Position numbers and translations under genes: made by a program. Positions 8,096-17,834 of a stretch of 64,000 nucleotides of DNA are shown here, in pieces (position 1 is the stretch's first letter; the number at the start of each line of letters is the position of its first letter). Source of the DNA: Solitalea lacus (GTDB lineage: Bacteria; Bacteroidota; Bacteroidia; Sphingobacteriales; Sphingobacteriaceae); assembly GCF_022014595.1 (NCBI RefSeq), contig NZ_CP091740.1, positions 2,902,200 to 2,966,199 of the forward strand. The letters run 5' to 3'. Below the pieces are notes generated by a model. The model saw nothing but the letters and a program-made list of their open reading frames with translations, did not search any database and was not told the origin of the DNA.

Positions 8096-8668
8096 TTATC
8101 CCACAGGTTCTTTTAGCGTTGGTTGCAATGGGAAATAGTTTGGTTCAGGTGGTCTTCTAAATCTAACTTCACTGGGACCACCATCAATAATTAAATATCC
8201 TTTAGGGTCATTTGATCCGGAAGTAACGACAGTATTATCCTCAAAAACTAAAACAATTTCTTCTTTATATTCAATACGATGTTCAAATAATTGTTTTTTA
8301 GAAGTCGAATTATATGAAATTGTGTCTTTATCTAAGATTATTCTCATTCCGTCAACTATGAATGTATCATTCATAGTTTCAATACTTAATGTTTGATATC
8401 CATCAAATGCCTCTAAATAAACATAAAATTCAAATATATTATGTTGTTGTATTTCCTCAATAGATTCATCTGGGAAACGAAGTCCAATATGAATTATCTG
8501 TCCAGGACGAATATGGGAATTTCTATGTTCTGAGGTTGCCGAATAAAACTTACCATTAATCAAATAAATCACAACAGTAATTCTTAGTATATTATTCCCT
8601 TCCCACGAATACTTTTTAGAAGTATTTGGAATCCCGAATGTTAAGTAAGCAGCTTTTAGTTTAGTCAT
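8096..8668 (-). CDS. Hypothetical protein, 190 residues
   Basis: I do not recognise the family. The second in-frame ATG (8668, MTKLKAAYLTFGIP) is preferred over one 18 bp upstream because it is followed directly by the first well-ordered strand-like segment. The protein is mostly beta-strand in character, without signal peptide or membrane segments, and ends in a proline-rich tail (FRRPPEPNYFPLQPTLKEPVG). It faces its neighbours alone: the duplicated cassette ends upstream and the antiporter is divergent. Probably accessory. Confidence 0.55.
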   Translation of the reverse strand: MTKLKAAYLTFGIPNTSKKYSWEGNNILRITVVIYLINGKFYSATSEHRNSHIRPGQIIHIGLRFPDESIEEIQQHNIFEFYVYLEAFDGYQTLSIETMNDTFIVDGMRIILDKDTISYNSTSKKQLFEHRIEYKEEIVLVFEDNTVVTSGSNDPKGYLIIDGGPSEVRFRRPPEPNYFPLQPTLKEPVG

Positions 8669-8811
8669 AATAAAATAAATTAGCATTTACCTTAAATTTA
8701 ATCAAATTAACTGATAATCAGTAACTTATTAATTACGTCAAAGATTAAGCTTGAAAAAATAAATGATTAACTTTTAATAAAACTGTAGGTAGTTAAATCT
8801 AAAGAGATTTT

Positions 8812-10044
8812 ATGGGTGTACTACAACTTATAACCCTGCTCATACTTGTAAGCGCAGGGATTTCCTATATCAACCAGCGCTTTATCAAGCTGCCGGGAAC
8901 CATAGGCATTGTAGCAATTTCCGTAGTACTTTCTGTAATTATTGTAATTGTCGGTAAAACAAATAACGAACTCGCGGCTAAGATCAGAGCGGCCTCGGAC
9001 AGCATGAATTTTTCGAGTATCCTGCTTGATGTAATGCTTGGTTTCCTACTTTTTGCCAGTGCATTGCATTTTGATTACCAAAAATTAAGGAAACAGCAAT
9101 GGTCTGTTTTTGCGCTAAGCACTTTAGGTGTTCTGCTTTCAACATTGTTGTTTGGGACATTCCTATATCATCTTTCTGGCTTGTTTGGCATCAACCTCTC
9201 GCTGATCTATTGTTTTATTTTTGGCGCGCTGATTTCTCCCACTGACCCCATAGCTGTTGGGTCAATTCTAAAACGCTCTAAAATCTCGGAAAAACTGTCA
9301 ACTGTTATTGCCGGGGAATCTCTTTTTAATGATGCAGTCGGATTGCTGTTGTATATACTCCTACTGGAACTGGTACATAAACCTGATGTAGTCATTAGTT
9401 TCAATACCATAGCAGGGCTGCTTATCCATGAAGTTTTGGGTGGAATAGTTATTGGGCTTGTCATTGGATATGTTGGGTATATGCTGATTAAATCAATTAA
9501 AGATTTTCAGACCATTTTGCTTATTTCCATAGCGTTAGTATTAGGCATTTCAATGCTTGCAGGTTTTTTTAATGCTTCTGTACCGCTTGCATCCGTAACA
9601 GCTGGCCTTATCATAGGCAACAATAGCTTTCATGAAGATAAAGTATCAGATGATTTCCTCTTACGAATCTGGAAACTCATAGATGAAGTACTCAATACCA
9701 TCCTCTTTGCCATGATTGGCCTCCAGATGGTTGCCATGCCTTTTTTAAGGGAATATTGGATGTTAAGCATTTTTGCAATTATGATAATCCTTATTGCCAG
9801 AATTATAAGTGTGTCATTACCAGCACTCTTCCTCCTCGGGAAAATTAACTTCAACAACTTATTTATACTTAGTTGGGCAGGCCTTCGTGGTGGTATTTCT
9901 ATTGCAATGGCATTATCATTACCAGATTCGCCTTACAAGGAAGGCATACTTTCGGGCTGCTACTTTATAGTGTTATTTTCTATAATTGTACAAGGATTGT
10001 CTTTAAACAAACTTATTACAGTTTTAAAAGACCGTGAAGTTTAA
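8812..10044 (+). CDS. Na+/H+ antiporter, CPA1 type
   Basis: 410 residues with about 12 hydrophobic helices. Characteristic CPA1 features are LLDVMLGFLLFASALHFD, the FGALISPTDPIAVGSILK segment with its ion-binding Asp (about residue 144), and VIAGESLFNDAVGLLLYILL with the paired Asn-Asp. The C-terminal WAGLRGGISIAMALSLP motif is also diagnostic. The predicted role is sodium or potassium extrusion in exchange for protons at the inner membrane. It is followed by an AraC-type regulator 95 bp downstream, a pairing that fits salt or pH stress. Confidence 0.9.
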   Translation: MGVLQLITLLILVSAGISYINQRFIKLPGTIGIVAISVVLSVIIVIVGKTNNELAAKIRAASDSMNFSSILLDVMLGFLLFASALHFDYQKLRKQQWSVFALSTLGVLLSTLLFGTFLYHLSGLFGINLSLIYCFIFGALISPTDPIAVGSILKRSKISEKLSTVIAGESLFNDAVGLLLYILLLELVHKPDVVISFNTIAGLLIHEVLGGIVIGLVIGYVGYMLIKSIKDFQTILLISIALVLGISMLAGFFNASVPLASVTAGLIIGNNSFHEDKVSDDFLLRIWKLIDEVLNTILFAMIGLQMVAMPFLREYWMLSIFAIMIILIARIISVSLPALFLLGKINFNNLFILSWAGLRGGISIAMALSLPDSPYKEGILSGCYFIVLFSIIVQGLSLNKLITVLKDREV

Positions 10045-10138
10045 GTACTCAAATGATAAACAGTTTAATCCCCTAATAAAGAAATGTCTTTTGTAAATTT
10101 ATATGAATTCATTAAAATGAAGAAAACGTTAATACACA

Positions 10139-10705
10139 GTGAAAATTCACATCAAAAATATGGTATGTATACGATGTAAAATGATATTGAAAGCCGAATT
10201 GGAAAAGCTGGGTTTGAATTATTCCCAATTGGAATTAGGTGAAGTTGAAATTAAGGGGGGCATTACTGAAGAACAACTAAAACAGCTCGACAAAGGGCTG
10301 CGAAAATATGAGCTGGAGTTGATGGATGATAAGAGGGGTATACTCATTGAGAAAATTAAAAGTGTAATTATCGAACTTGTTCATTACACCGATGAACAAT
10401 TAAAAGTAAACCTATCTGACTACCTAAGCGAAAAACTTAATTACGATTATACCTATTTAGCCAACCTTTTCTCTGAAGTGCAAGGTATCACTATTGAAAA
10501 ATTCTTTATAATCCATCGTATTGAAAGGGTAAAAGAATTATTGGTGTATGATGAACTGAGTCTGACTGAAATTTCCTATAAGCTGCATTTTAGTAGCGTT
10601 TCCCACCTTTCTAACCAATTTAAAAGAATCACCGGATTAACTCCTTCCTATTTTAAACAATTAAAACATAAAAGACGGGGCATAGTAGACCTTGATAATG
10701 TGTGA
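10139..10705 (+). CDS. AraC-family regulator with HMA-like N-terminus
   Basis: 188 residues from a GTG start; the frame has a stop just upstream and the first ATG would remove the start of the N-terminal domain. That domain (MKIHIKNMVCIRCKMILKAE) resembles the heavy-metal-associated fold with a C-x2-C pair. The C-terminal half is an AraC helix-turn-helix pair (YDELSLTEISYKLHFSS, FKRITGLTPSYFK). Regulators of this build are common in Sphingobacteriales beside stress genes. A decayed relative lies at 3634-3966. Targets are unknown; the upstream antiporter is the obvious candidate. No ligand can be inferred beyond the cysteine pair. Confidence 0.82.
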   Translation: MKIHIKNMVCIRCKMILKAELEKLGLNYSQLELGEVEIKGGITEEQLKQLDKGLRKYELELMDDKRGILIEKIKSVIIELVHYTDEQLKVNLSDYLSEKLNYDYTYLANLFSEVQGITIEKFFIIHRIERVKELLVYDELSLTEISYKLHFSSVSHLSNQFKRITGLTPSYFKQLKHKRRGIVDLDNV

Positions 10706-10828
10706 GCTTGTTACAAGGCGTAAAGCTAAAGGGAGAAGTTGGCCACTAACACTTATCTAATTTTCAGAAAAGTAAAAAAGCCTGAAAGCTATTCGCTCCC
10801 AGACTCTAGTACTATTTTTCTTAAAATA

Positions 10829-11659
10829 TTAACCTAAATATTTATCTAATAAAATATCCATTTCATCTCTCAACTTTTTAGCCTCTATCCTAGCCTTCTC
10901 AGCAAAATCTTCTCCTGTTGAAGCATATATGATTCCTCTTGAAGAATTGACCAATAGGCCGCAAGTTGAGTTCATGCCAAATTGGGCAACTTCCTGCAAG
11001 CTTCCTCCTTGGGCACCAACACCTGGCACCAATAGAAAGTTATCGGGAGCAATTGCACGGATAGCTTGTAATTCACTGGCACGTGTAGCACCTACCACAA
11101 ACATCAATCTTTCTGCCCCAGCCCAGGTATGTGCTCTTTTAATCACCTTTTCATATAGTTTTTCATCTCCGTTTAATGATGAAAATTGAAAATCTTTGCT
11201 GCCTTCATTAGAAGTTAAAGCAAGTAGTATTACCCATTTATTTTCAAAACCTAAAAAAGGACTTACACTATCAACACCCATATAAGGAGCTACTGTAACT
11301 GAATCAAAGTCAAACCCCGACTCTTCTTTGCTAAAAAAAGCACGAGCATACATGGCCGAAGTATTTCCAATATCACCTCTTTTGGCATCAGCAATAGTGA
11401 AAATATCTTGAGGAATCAGGTTCATGGTAGCCAGCAAATCTTGCCATCCGATCACACCTCTACTTTCATAAAATGCTGTATTGGGTTTATACGCTACACA
11501 ATACTCGGCAGTCGCTTCAATAATTTGCTTATTAAACTCCACTACCGGATTGTCGTATTTCAGTAAATGTTTGGGTATTTTTGTAATATCTGTATCAAGC
11601 CCAACACACAAAAAAGATCTTTTTTTAAGAATATTTTCAAAAAGCTGTTCTTTGGTCAT
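10829..11659 (-). CDS. pyrF: Orotidine 5'-phosphate decarboxylase (type 2)
   Basis: 276 residues, the longer PyrF type. The catalytic segment [17 protein letters not shown] contains the Asp-Lys-Asp relay, and the phosphate-binding [11 protein letters not shown] and [10 protein letters not shown] segments near the C-terminus close the TIM barrel. It converts OMP to UMP in the last step of pyrimidine synthesis. Transcribed towards the AraC gene (convergent), with no other pyrimidine genes beside it. Confidence 0.95.
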   Translation of the reverse strand: MTKEQLFENILKKRSFLCVGLDTDITKIPKHLLKYDNPVVEFNKQIIEATAEYCVAYKPNTAFYESRGVIGWQDLLATMNLIPQDIFTIADAKRGDIGNTSAMYARAFFSKEESGFDFDSVTVAPYMGVDSVSPFLGFENKWVILLALTSNEGSKDFQFSSLNGDEKLYEKVIKRAHTWAGAERLMFVVGATRASELQAIRAIAPDNFLLVPGVGAQGGSLQEVAQFGMNSTCGLLVNSSRGIIYASTGEDFAEKARIEAKKLRDEMDILLDKYLG

Positions 11660-11994
11660 GCTAATTTTTTCGCAAAGTTAGGATAATTTTCATAGTACCA
11701 TACATAACCAACTATCGTTCTGAAAAGTGCATATCCATTAGAATATTTGAGATTCAGTCAACTTAGCAAACCGAATAAAAAAATTAAAAACAAAACGCAT
11801 AAAAAATTTGATAAATTAAATTTAATAACTACTATTGCAATGTTATCTCTTTCTAAAACTCTTTTGAGAGAAAATCAACGTAACTTTTCTTGAACATTAA
11901 ATCAAAATATAATTATACTGCTATTCGCTAGTTACTAATATCTCTATTCACAACTAAATTTCTTAATACAGATTCCTAAACATTTTTTTAATTG
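11660..11994. other. AT-rich leader between pyrF and rho
   Basis: 335 bp between divergent genes. It holds no open frame of note. A long untranslated leader for rho, which is commonly autoregulated, is likely. I see no clear hairpin or promoter that I would place with confidence. Confidence 0.4.
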
Positions 11995-13656
11995 ATGTAC
12001 GACATTATTGAACTGAACGACAAGCTCGTTTCGGAGCTTAGAGAGATTGCTAAAGGACTTGGAATTCCTGATTTTGACGAATTAAGGAAACAGGAGTTAA
12101 TTTATCGTATCCTTGATAGTCAGGCTATTTCAAGTATCAGCACGGGCAGTTCTGATGAAGCTGAAACAGAATCGGTTCCAGATGCAGATATCGAGGGAGA
12201 TGAACCAATTTTTGATGACGATTCGCTCAAAGAAGTTTCAAAACGTAAGCGCATCACTCGTAAAGTTGCCAAAGAGCCCGAAAAAGTGGTTTACGGAGGC
12301 AAAACAACGCCGACAGAACCCTTAGCCGCTATCCCAGAAAGCCCAACCACACCAACTGCACCAACTGCTCCAACTGCACCAACTGCTCCAGAAGAATCCA
12401 AAACAGATAATCGCATACAGCGCCGTCGCACTGAGCCTTCTTCTAATGATAGAGGCCCGAGACAACAGGCAGCTCAATCACAACAATCCACCCCAATTAC
12501 TCGTACTAGTTTAGAATCTAATGCATTATCAACTGTTGATTTTGAAAATGTTATTGTAAACGAGGGTGTATTGGAAATTATGCCTGACGGGTATGGTTTC
12601 CTACGTTCTGCCGATTATAACTATTTAACCTCACCTGATGATATTTATGTATCTCAGTCTCAAATAAAACTATTTGGTTTAAAAACCGGCGATACCGTTA
12701 GAGGTAGTATTCGTCCACCAAAAGAAGGAGAAAAATATTTTCCTTTAGTGCGTGTTGAATCTATTAATGGTCGTGTTCCGGCTGAAGTTCGTGATCGCGT
12801 TCCATTTGATTACCTGACACCACTTTTCCCTTATGAGCGTTTAAATTTATTTACTAATACAGGCAATTACTCAACCCGTATTATGGATATGTTTACACCA
12901 ATTGGTAAAGGGCAACGTGGTATGATTGTAGCACAGCCTAAAACTGGTAAAACATCATTATTAAAAGATGTTGCTAATTCAATTGCCGAAAACCATCCTG
13001 AAGTTTATCTGATTATCTTGTTAATTGATGAACGTCCGGAAGAGGTTACAGACATGGCTCGTAACGTAAAAGCTGAAGTTATTTCTTCAACTTTTGACGA
13101 ACCGGCTGAACGTCATGTTAAAATTGCTAACATCGTACTTGAAAAAGCTAAACGCATGGTAGAGTGTGGTCATGATGTAGTAATCCTTCTTGACTCTATT
13201 ACACGCTTAGCGCGCGCTTACAATACCGTACAGCCTGCTTCGGGCAAAATTTTATCGGGCGGTGTTGATGCCAACGCATTACACAAACCTAAACGTTTCT
13301 TCGGTGCGGCACGTAAAATAGAAAATGGAGGTTCTTTAACCATTTTAGCAACTGCCTTAATTGATACCGGATCGAAAATGGATGAGGTAATCTTTGAAGA
13401 ATTTAAAGGAACCGGTAACATGGAGTTACAGTTAGATCGCAAGCTTTCTAACAAACGTATTTATCCTGCTATTGACCTTACCGCTTCAAGTACCCGTCGC
13501 GAAGATCTTTTATTAGATAAAGATATGTTGCAGCGTATCTGGATTTTACGTAATCACTTAGCCGATATGACTTCGCAAGAGGCAATGGAATTCATGCTTT
13601 CTCGCATGAAAGGCACCAAGTCAAACGAAGAATTTATGGTTTCTATGAACGGATAA
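11995..13656 (+). CDS. rho: Transcription termination factor Rho
   Basis: 553 residues from the ATG at 11995. The order is: Rho N-terminal domain (residues 1-40, [20 protein letters not shown]); an acidic to basic, proline-rich insert (about 45-175) typical of Bacteroidota Rho; the cold-shock RNA-binding domain ([14 protein letters not shown]-like at about 197); and the RecA-like motor with Walker [10 protein letters not shown] and Walker [17 protein letters not shown]. The insert contains a short tandem repeat, [14 protein letters not shown] (bases 12346-12390). It terminates RNA in an ATP-dependent way. A long hairpin directly follows the stop codon. Confidence 0.96.
   Translation: MYDIIELNDKLVSELREIAKGLGIPDFDELRKQELIYRILDSQAISSISTGSSDEAETESVPDADIEGDEPIFDDDSLKEVSKRKRITRKVAKEPEKVVYGGKTTPTEPLAAIPESPTTPTAPTAPTAPTAPEESKTDNRIQRRRTEPSSNDRGPRQQAAQSQQSTPITRTSLESNALSTVDFENVIVNEGVLEIMPDGYGFLRSADYNYLTSPDDIYVSQSQIKLFGLKTGDTVRGSIRPPKEGEKYFPLVRVESINGRVPAEVRDRVPFDYLTPLFPYERLNLFTNTGNYSTRIMDMFTPIGKGQRGMIVAQPKTGKTSLLKDVANSIAENHPEVYLIILLIDERPEEVTDMARNVKAEVISSTFDEPAERHVKIANIVLEKAKRMVECGHDVVILLDSITRLARAYNTVQPASGKILSGGVDANALHKPKRFFGAARKIENGGSLTILATALIDTGSKMDEVIFEEFKGTGNMELQLDRKLSNKRIYPAIDLTASSTRREDLLLDKDMLQRIWILRNHLADMTSQEAMEFMLSRMKGTKSNEEFMVSMNG
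12346..12390 (+). repeat. rho: Short tandem repeat inside rho (CCAACTGCA/CCAACTGCT units)
   Basis: Repeated 9-base units encode Pro-Thr-Ala. The repeat falls in the disordered insert of Rho, so unit-number changes would stay in frame. Confidence 0.8.
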
Positions 13657-13667
13657 AATAGCTGTGA

Positions 13668-13715
13668 AAATATGAGACTGGAGAAATGTTCTAAACGATC
13701 TCCTGTCTCATATTT
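13668..13715 (+). terminator. Long hairpin after rho
   Basis: AAATATGAGAC pairs perfectly with GTCTCATATTT. After one T-T mismatch the stem continues as GGAGA/TCTCC around a 14-base loop. No strong U-tract follows, only TCC AAA, so this may act as a processing or weak termination signal before pssA. Confidence 0.7.
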
Positions 13716-13730
13716 CCAAACTATCTTTCA

Positions 13731-14435
13731 ATGAAAAAACACATTCCTAATTTTATTACTTGCTTAAATTTATTCACTGGGTGTATTGCTGCTTATTATG
13801 CATTAAAGGCCCATGAAATAGCTGAGTTGGAAGTGGTAACCTACTTAATGTTGATTGCTGCTTTCTTTGATTTTATTGACGGATTTGTCGCAAGATTAGT
13901 AAATGCACATTCAGCTATTGGAAAAGAATTGGACTCACTAGCTGACATGGTGAGCTTTGGCTTTGTGCCGGGGGCCATTCTTTTTAGCATTTTAAATTAT
14001 GCTTTAGCGCCAGAGGTAAAATACCTTGCTTTTTCAGGTTTTATTGTAACCGTATTTTCAGCACTACGATTAGCCAAGTTTAATGTTGATGAGCGTCAAG
14101 GTGATCGGTTTATAGGTGTACCTACTCCTATAAATGCCATATTTATTGGCTCATTGCCATTTATAATAGATGGATATCCGATTGTGTACTGGATTTTAGA
14201 GCATCCGCCTTACTTCATTTTCATATTAATAATTGTGCAGAGCTATCTATTAGTTTGTGAGCTGCCATTAATTGCGTTGAAATTTAAGTCGTTCGACTGG
14301 GAAGTAAATAAACTGAGGTATATTTTAATAATCTCTTCGGTGGTGTTCATCATTTTGTTTAAATTTGCCGCCGTTCCGCTGATACTATTGGTTTACATCC
14401 TATTATCGCTGATACAATATAAACTTTCATCATAA
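13731..14435 (+). CDS. pssA: CDP-diacylglycerol-serine O-phosphatidyltransferase
   Basis: 234 residues. The CDP-alcohol phosphatidyltransferase signature is complete at residues 44-77: DFIDGFVARLVNAHSAIGKE followed by LDSLADMVSFG, with all four metal-binding Asp residues. About six to seven hydrophobic helices. It makes phosphatidylserine, the precursor of phosphatidylethanolamine, at the inner membrane. No psd gene is adjacent here. Confidence 0.93.
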   Translation: MKKHIPNFITCLNLFTGCIAAYYALKAHEIAELEVVTYLMLIAAFFDFIDGFVARLVNAHSAIGKELDSLADMVSFGFVPGAILFSILNYALAPEVKYLAFSGFIVTVFSALRLAKFNVDERQGDRFIGVPTPINAIFIGSLPFIIDGYPIVYWILEHPPYFIFILIIVQSYLLVCELPLIALKFKSFDWEVNKLRYILIISSVVFIILFKFAAVPLILLVYILLSLIQYKLSS

Positions 14436-14496
14436 TTGTTGTTGTCAAGCTGTTGGAGTTTGACGGACTACAACTTAAAAATAAAATAAAACACAC

Positions 14497-14748
14497 ATGA
14501 AATTTATCGCCGAAATTGACGTAATGCCCCTTAAAGAAATCCTTGATCCACAAGGAAAAGCTGTAACCGGAAGTATGAAAAACTTAGGTTTAAGCGAAAT
14601 TCATAATGTGCGTATCGGAAAGCATGTTACGTTGGAAATTGAAGCCGAAAATGAGGCAGTGGCAAAAGAAAAAGTTGATACTGCCTGCAAAAAGTTACTT
14701 GCAAACTTAATTATGGAGCAATATCACTTCACATTGCACCAAGCATAA
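14497..14748 (+). CDS. purS: Phosphoribosylformylglycinamidine synthase, PurS subunit
   Basis: 83 residues, the normal PurS length. The family pattern MKFIAEIDVMPLKEILDPQG, then VTGSMKNLGL and VRIGKHVTLEIEA is clear. PurS forms a complex with PurL and PurQ to make FGAM in purine synthesis, but neither partner is nearby. A terminator follows. Confidence 0.9.
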   Translation: MKFIAEIDVMPLKEILDPQGKAVTGSMKNLGLSEIHNVRIGKHVTLEIEAENEAVAKEKVDTACKKLLANLIMEQYHFTLHQA

Positions 14749-14800
14749 ATAAAAATGTATCAGTAGGATTGCTACTGTACATTTCACATTAAAGATGTTA

Positions 14801-14830
14801 AACATACCGGTGGTAAAAATCCGGTATGTT
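14801..14830. terminator. Bidirectional intrinsic terminator between purS and folK
   Basis: AACATACCGG / CCGGTATGTT, a 10-bp perfect stem with a 10-base loop. TTTTTATTTT follows on the plus strand. It serves purS from the left and, with a weaker U-tract, folK from the right. Confidence 0.9.
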
Positions 14831-14832
14831 TT

Positions 14833-15318
14833 TTATTTTATCTGAATCACTTCCAATCCATCCTTACATTCCAAAAGTAAGTTTGCAATAGTTTTATGAA
14901 AAACCGGATGAATAACGTCACTTGCTATTTCGTTTAAAGGAATTAATGCAAATCTTCGGTTGGGCAACTGCGGATGCGGAATAGTTAATCGCTGAGTATT
15001 AACAATTTCATTTCCAAACAACAAAATATCTATATCAATTACCCTTGCTCCCCAATGCTCTATTCGCTTGCGTCCGAGTTCTTGTTCAATTAATAATAAA
15101 TCACTTAAAATAACGGAAACATCACTCTTTTTCGGATTTACCTTTATTGCCTGGTTCAAAAAATCAGGTTGATCTGTTTTACCCCATGCCGCCGTTTGAA
15201 ATAACGACGAGCATTTTTCTATACCCCCAACCCTTTCATTAATAAGCTTAATTGCTTTTTCCAGATTTTCCTTACGATTTCCTAAGTTTCCTCCCAATAA
15301 GATATATAGATCGTTCAT
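14833..15318 (-). CDS. folK: 2-amino-4-hydroxy-6-hydroxymethyldihydropteridine pyrophosphokinase
   Basis: 161 residues. Family motifs: YILLGGNLGNR at the start, RVIDIDILLFGN with the two Mg-binding Asp residues (about 97-99), and IPHPQLPNRRFALIPLNEI. It transfers pyrophosphate from ATP to the pterin in folate synthesis. It stands alone, convergent with purS and divergent from sppA. Confidence 0.95.
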   Translation of the reverse strand: MNDLYILLGGNLGNRKENLEKAIKLINERVGGIEKCSSLFQTAAWGKTDQPDFLNQAIKVNPKKSDVSVILSDLLLIEQELGRKRIEHWGARVIDIDILLFGNEIVNTQRLTIPHPQLPNRRFALIPLNEIASDVIHPVFHKTIANLLLECKDGLEVIQIK

Positions 15319-15466
15319 CTACCCTATTCTAAATATTAAAATATTGAGCAATTTTAATAATAATTTATTTTAGTATACTTGTGACTGATATTTTTGCACC
15401 GTAAACATCGCCCTATAAAAACTTAATTGTATTTTTATTACGCTTTTCAAAAATCAGTTTAACATT

Positions 15467-17236
15467 ATGGCTCAATTCTTCAAATTCGTTTTTGCTTCAA
15501 TGGTTGGTACTTTCATTACTCTTGTTTTAGCAGCCATACTTTTTGTTGCTATCATTATTGGAGTAGTTAATTCAGCCAGTAAGGAAAAAAACGTTCAAGT
15601 TCATGAGAACTCAATTCTAGCTTTAAATTTCGATTATGAAATTCCTGAACGTACCCCAGCCGATCCGTTTTCTGACTATAACTATAACGAAATGCAAAGT
15701 AAGAATACAGTTGGTTTAGATGATATTTTGGTAGGGATTAAAAATGCAAAAGAAGACGACAAAATTAAAGGTATTTACATCAATACAACATCGGTAGGTG
15801 CTGGTTTTGCAACTGTTGAAGAAATCAGAAACGCACTTATCGATTTTAAAAAGTCTAAAAAATTTATTGTAGCCTATAGCGAGTATTACACCCAAAAAGG
15901 ATACTATTTAGCTTCAGTTGCCGATAAAGTTTATTTGAACCCTGTTGGCGAAATTGAATTTAAAGGCTTTGGAAGTCAGATTATGTTTTTGAAAGGAGCT
16001 CTTGAAAAGCTTGAAATTGAAGCTCAAGTAATTAAAGTTGGCACCTATAAAAGTGCTGTAGAGCCATTTATTTTGGATAAAATGAGTGATGCCAACAGAT
16101 TACAAACCAACTCATTTCTTGGGTCGATGTACAGTCACTTTCTTTCTAAAATTGGCCAATCGCGCAATATCACGCCTGATTCATTGCGTGGAATTGCTAA
16201 TCGACTATTAATTCAAAGGGCCGAAGATGCTTTAAAATTCAACCTGGCTGACGGTTTAAAATATAAAGACGAGGTTATTGATGAATTAAAAAATCGTTCA
16301 AATATCGCTGAAGATGACGACCTGAACGTGATCAGCTTAAGAAAATACAAAAGCGCTGAAACAAGCAAAACTGATTTACCATCAGATCGAATTGCTGTAG
16401 TTTACGCATCAGGGGATATTATTGGAGGTGAAGGTAATGATAACACTATTGGTTCGGAACGAATTTCAAGAGCAATACGTGAAGTACGCGAGGATAAAAA
16501 AGTTAAAGCTATTGTTTTACGTGTAAACTCTCCTGGAGGAAGCGCTTTAGCTTCAGATGTTATTTGGCGTGAGGTTGAATTAGCCAGAAAAGCTAAACCG
16601 GTTGTTGTTTCTATGGGCGATTATGCTGCCTCTGGAGGATATTATATTTCATGCGCTGCATCTAAAATTCTAGCTCAGCCTAATACGATCACAGGATCAA
16701 TTGGAGTATTCGGAATTATTCCTAATGCACAAAAGTTTTTCAACAATAAATTGGGTGTTACTTTTGATGGTGTTAAAACCGGTGAATATGCCGATATGGG
16801 CAGTATAAGCCGTCCTTTAACTGAATCTGAAAGAGCAATACTTCAGGCTCAGGTGAATAATACTTATAATATTTTCACAAAAAAGGTAGCCAATGGACGT
16901 AAAAAAGGACAGCAAAGCATCGATAGTATTGGTCAGGGAAGGGTTTGGAGTGGCATTGAAGCATTACGGATTGGATTGGTGGACAAATTAGGTGGAATAA
17001 ATGATGCAGTAGCAGAAGCTGCTAAATTGGCAAAACTTACTTCGTACAGAACAGTGTCTTATCCTAGCCAGAAATCCATATTTGAAAGCTTTTTTGGTAA
17101 CGTAACCGATGATATTCAAACCTCACTACTTAAAAAAGAGTTGGGTGATGAGTATAAAATCTATCAAAAAATTAAACAAGTATCTCAGCTTAAAGGAATT
17201 CAAGCCCGTATGCCATTTGAATTATCAATTAATTAA
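15467..17236 (+). CDS. sppA: Signal peptide peptidase SppA, long (67K) type
   Basis: 589 residues with an N-terminal transmembrane helix (about 8-35) and two tandem ClpP-like domains. The catalytic Lys lies in the first domain (VIKVGTYKSAVEPF, about residue 200). The catalytic Ser lies in the second (GDYAASGGYYIS, about 392), as in E. coli SppA. It degrades cleaved signal peptides in or at the inner membrane. A TATTTTTG -7-like element lies at 15389-15396 upstream, with no good -33 partner seen. Confidence 0.95.
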   Translation: MAQFFKFVFASMVGTFITLVLAAILFVAIIIGVVNSASKEKNVQVHENSILALNFDYEIPERTPADPFSDYNYNEMQSKNTVGLDDILVGIKNAKEDDKIKGIYINTTSVGAGFATVEEIRNALIDFKKSKKFIVAYSEYYTQKGYYLASVADKVYLNPVGEIEFKGFGSQIMFLKGALEKLEIEAQVIKVGTYKSAVEPFILDKMSDANRLQTNSFLGSMYSHFLSKIGQSRNITPDSLRGIANRLLIQRAEDALKFNLADGLKYKDEVIDELKNRSNIAEDDDLNVISLRKYKSAETSKTDLPSDRIAVVYASGDIIGGEGNDNTIGSERISRAIREVREDKKVKAIVLRVNSPGGSALASDVIWREVELARKAKPVVVSMGDYAASGGYYISCAASKILAQPNTITGSIGVFGIIPNAQKFFNNKLGVTFDGVKTGEYADMGSISRPLTESERAILQAQVNNTYNIFTKKVANGRKKGQQSIDSIGQGRVWSGIEALRIGLVDKLGGINDAVAEAAKLAKLTSYRTVSYPSQKSIFESFFGNVTDDIQTSLLKKELGDEYKIYQKIKQVSQLKGIQARMPFELSIN

Positions 17237-17272
17237 AGTTGATTTTAACCTTTTAACATAACTAATTCACCC

Positions 17273-17683
17273 ATGAAACGTACCGCAACTGCTATTTGGA
17301 AAGGCTCTGGTAAAGAAGGTCACGGAATCCTTTCAACTCAAAGTACTGTATTAGATAATACGCAATATTCATTTAATAGTCGCTTCGCCGATGGTGTAGG
17401 CACTAACCCTGAAGAATTGGTGGCAGCTGCTCATGCCGGATGCTTTAGCATGAAGTTGAGCTTTTCTTTAAATGAAGCAGGTTTTACAGCTGATGAAATT
17501 CATACTGATTGTGCAATTTCATTTGAAAATGGGGCAATCGTTGAAAGTCATTTAACTTTAAGGGCAAAAGTTCCGGGTATCAGTGCAGATAAATTTGCTG
17601 AATGCGCTGAAGACGCTGAGAAAAACTGTCCAATTTCAAAACTACTAAACACTAAGATTACATTAGAAGCTCAATTGATATAG
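17273..17683 (+). CDS. OsmC-family peroxidase (OsmC/Ohr type)
   Basis: 136 residues. TNPEELVAAAHAGCFSMKLS carries the first redox Cys and AEDAEKNCPISKLL the second, the two-cysteine pattern of OsmC enzymes that reduce organic hydroperoxides. The RTATAIWKGSGKEG... start matches OsmC more than Ohr. It lies 36 bp behind sppA, so it is probably cotranscribed. A strong terminator follows. Confidence 0.92.
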   Translation: MKRTATAIWKGSGKEGHGILSTQSTVLDNTQYSFNSRFADGVGTNPEELVAAAHAGCFSMKLSFSLNEAGFTADEIHTDCAISFENGAIVESHLTLRAKVPGISADKFAECAEDAEKNCPISKLLNTKITLEAQLI

Positions 17684-17712
17684 CAACTGCGTAACAATCG
17701 AAATTTAAATAG

Positions 17713-17733
17713 ACGACCGGAACTCCCGGTCGT
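17713..17733 (+). terminator. Intrinsic terminator after the OsmC-like gene
   Basis: ACGACCGG / CCGGTCGT with a 5-base loop, followed by TTTTT. Confidence 0.92.
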
Positions 17734-17834
17734 TTTTCATTTGAAAACAAAAGGTTAAAACTCTCAATATAATTATAATTAGTTGTTTGGGATATAAACT
17801 GCTTTTCTTTTAGGAATTAAATTATTTTTGTGAG

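Noticed and set aside
12346-12390. CRISPR-like array
   Set aside because: The repeats are 9-base coding units inside rho without spacers.
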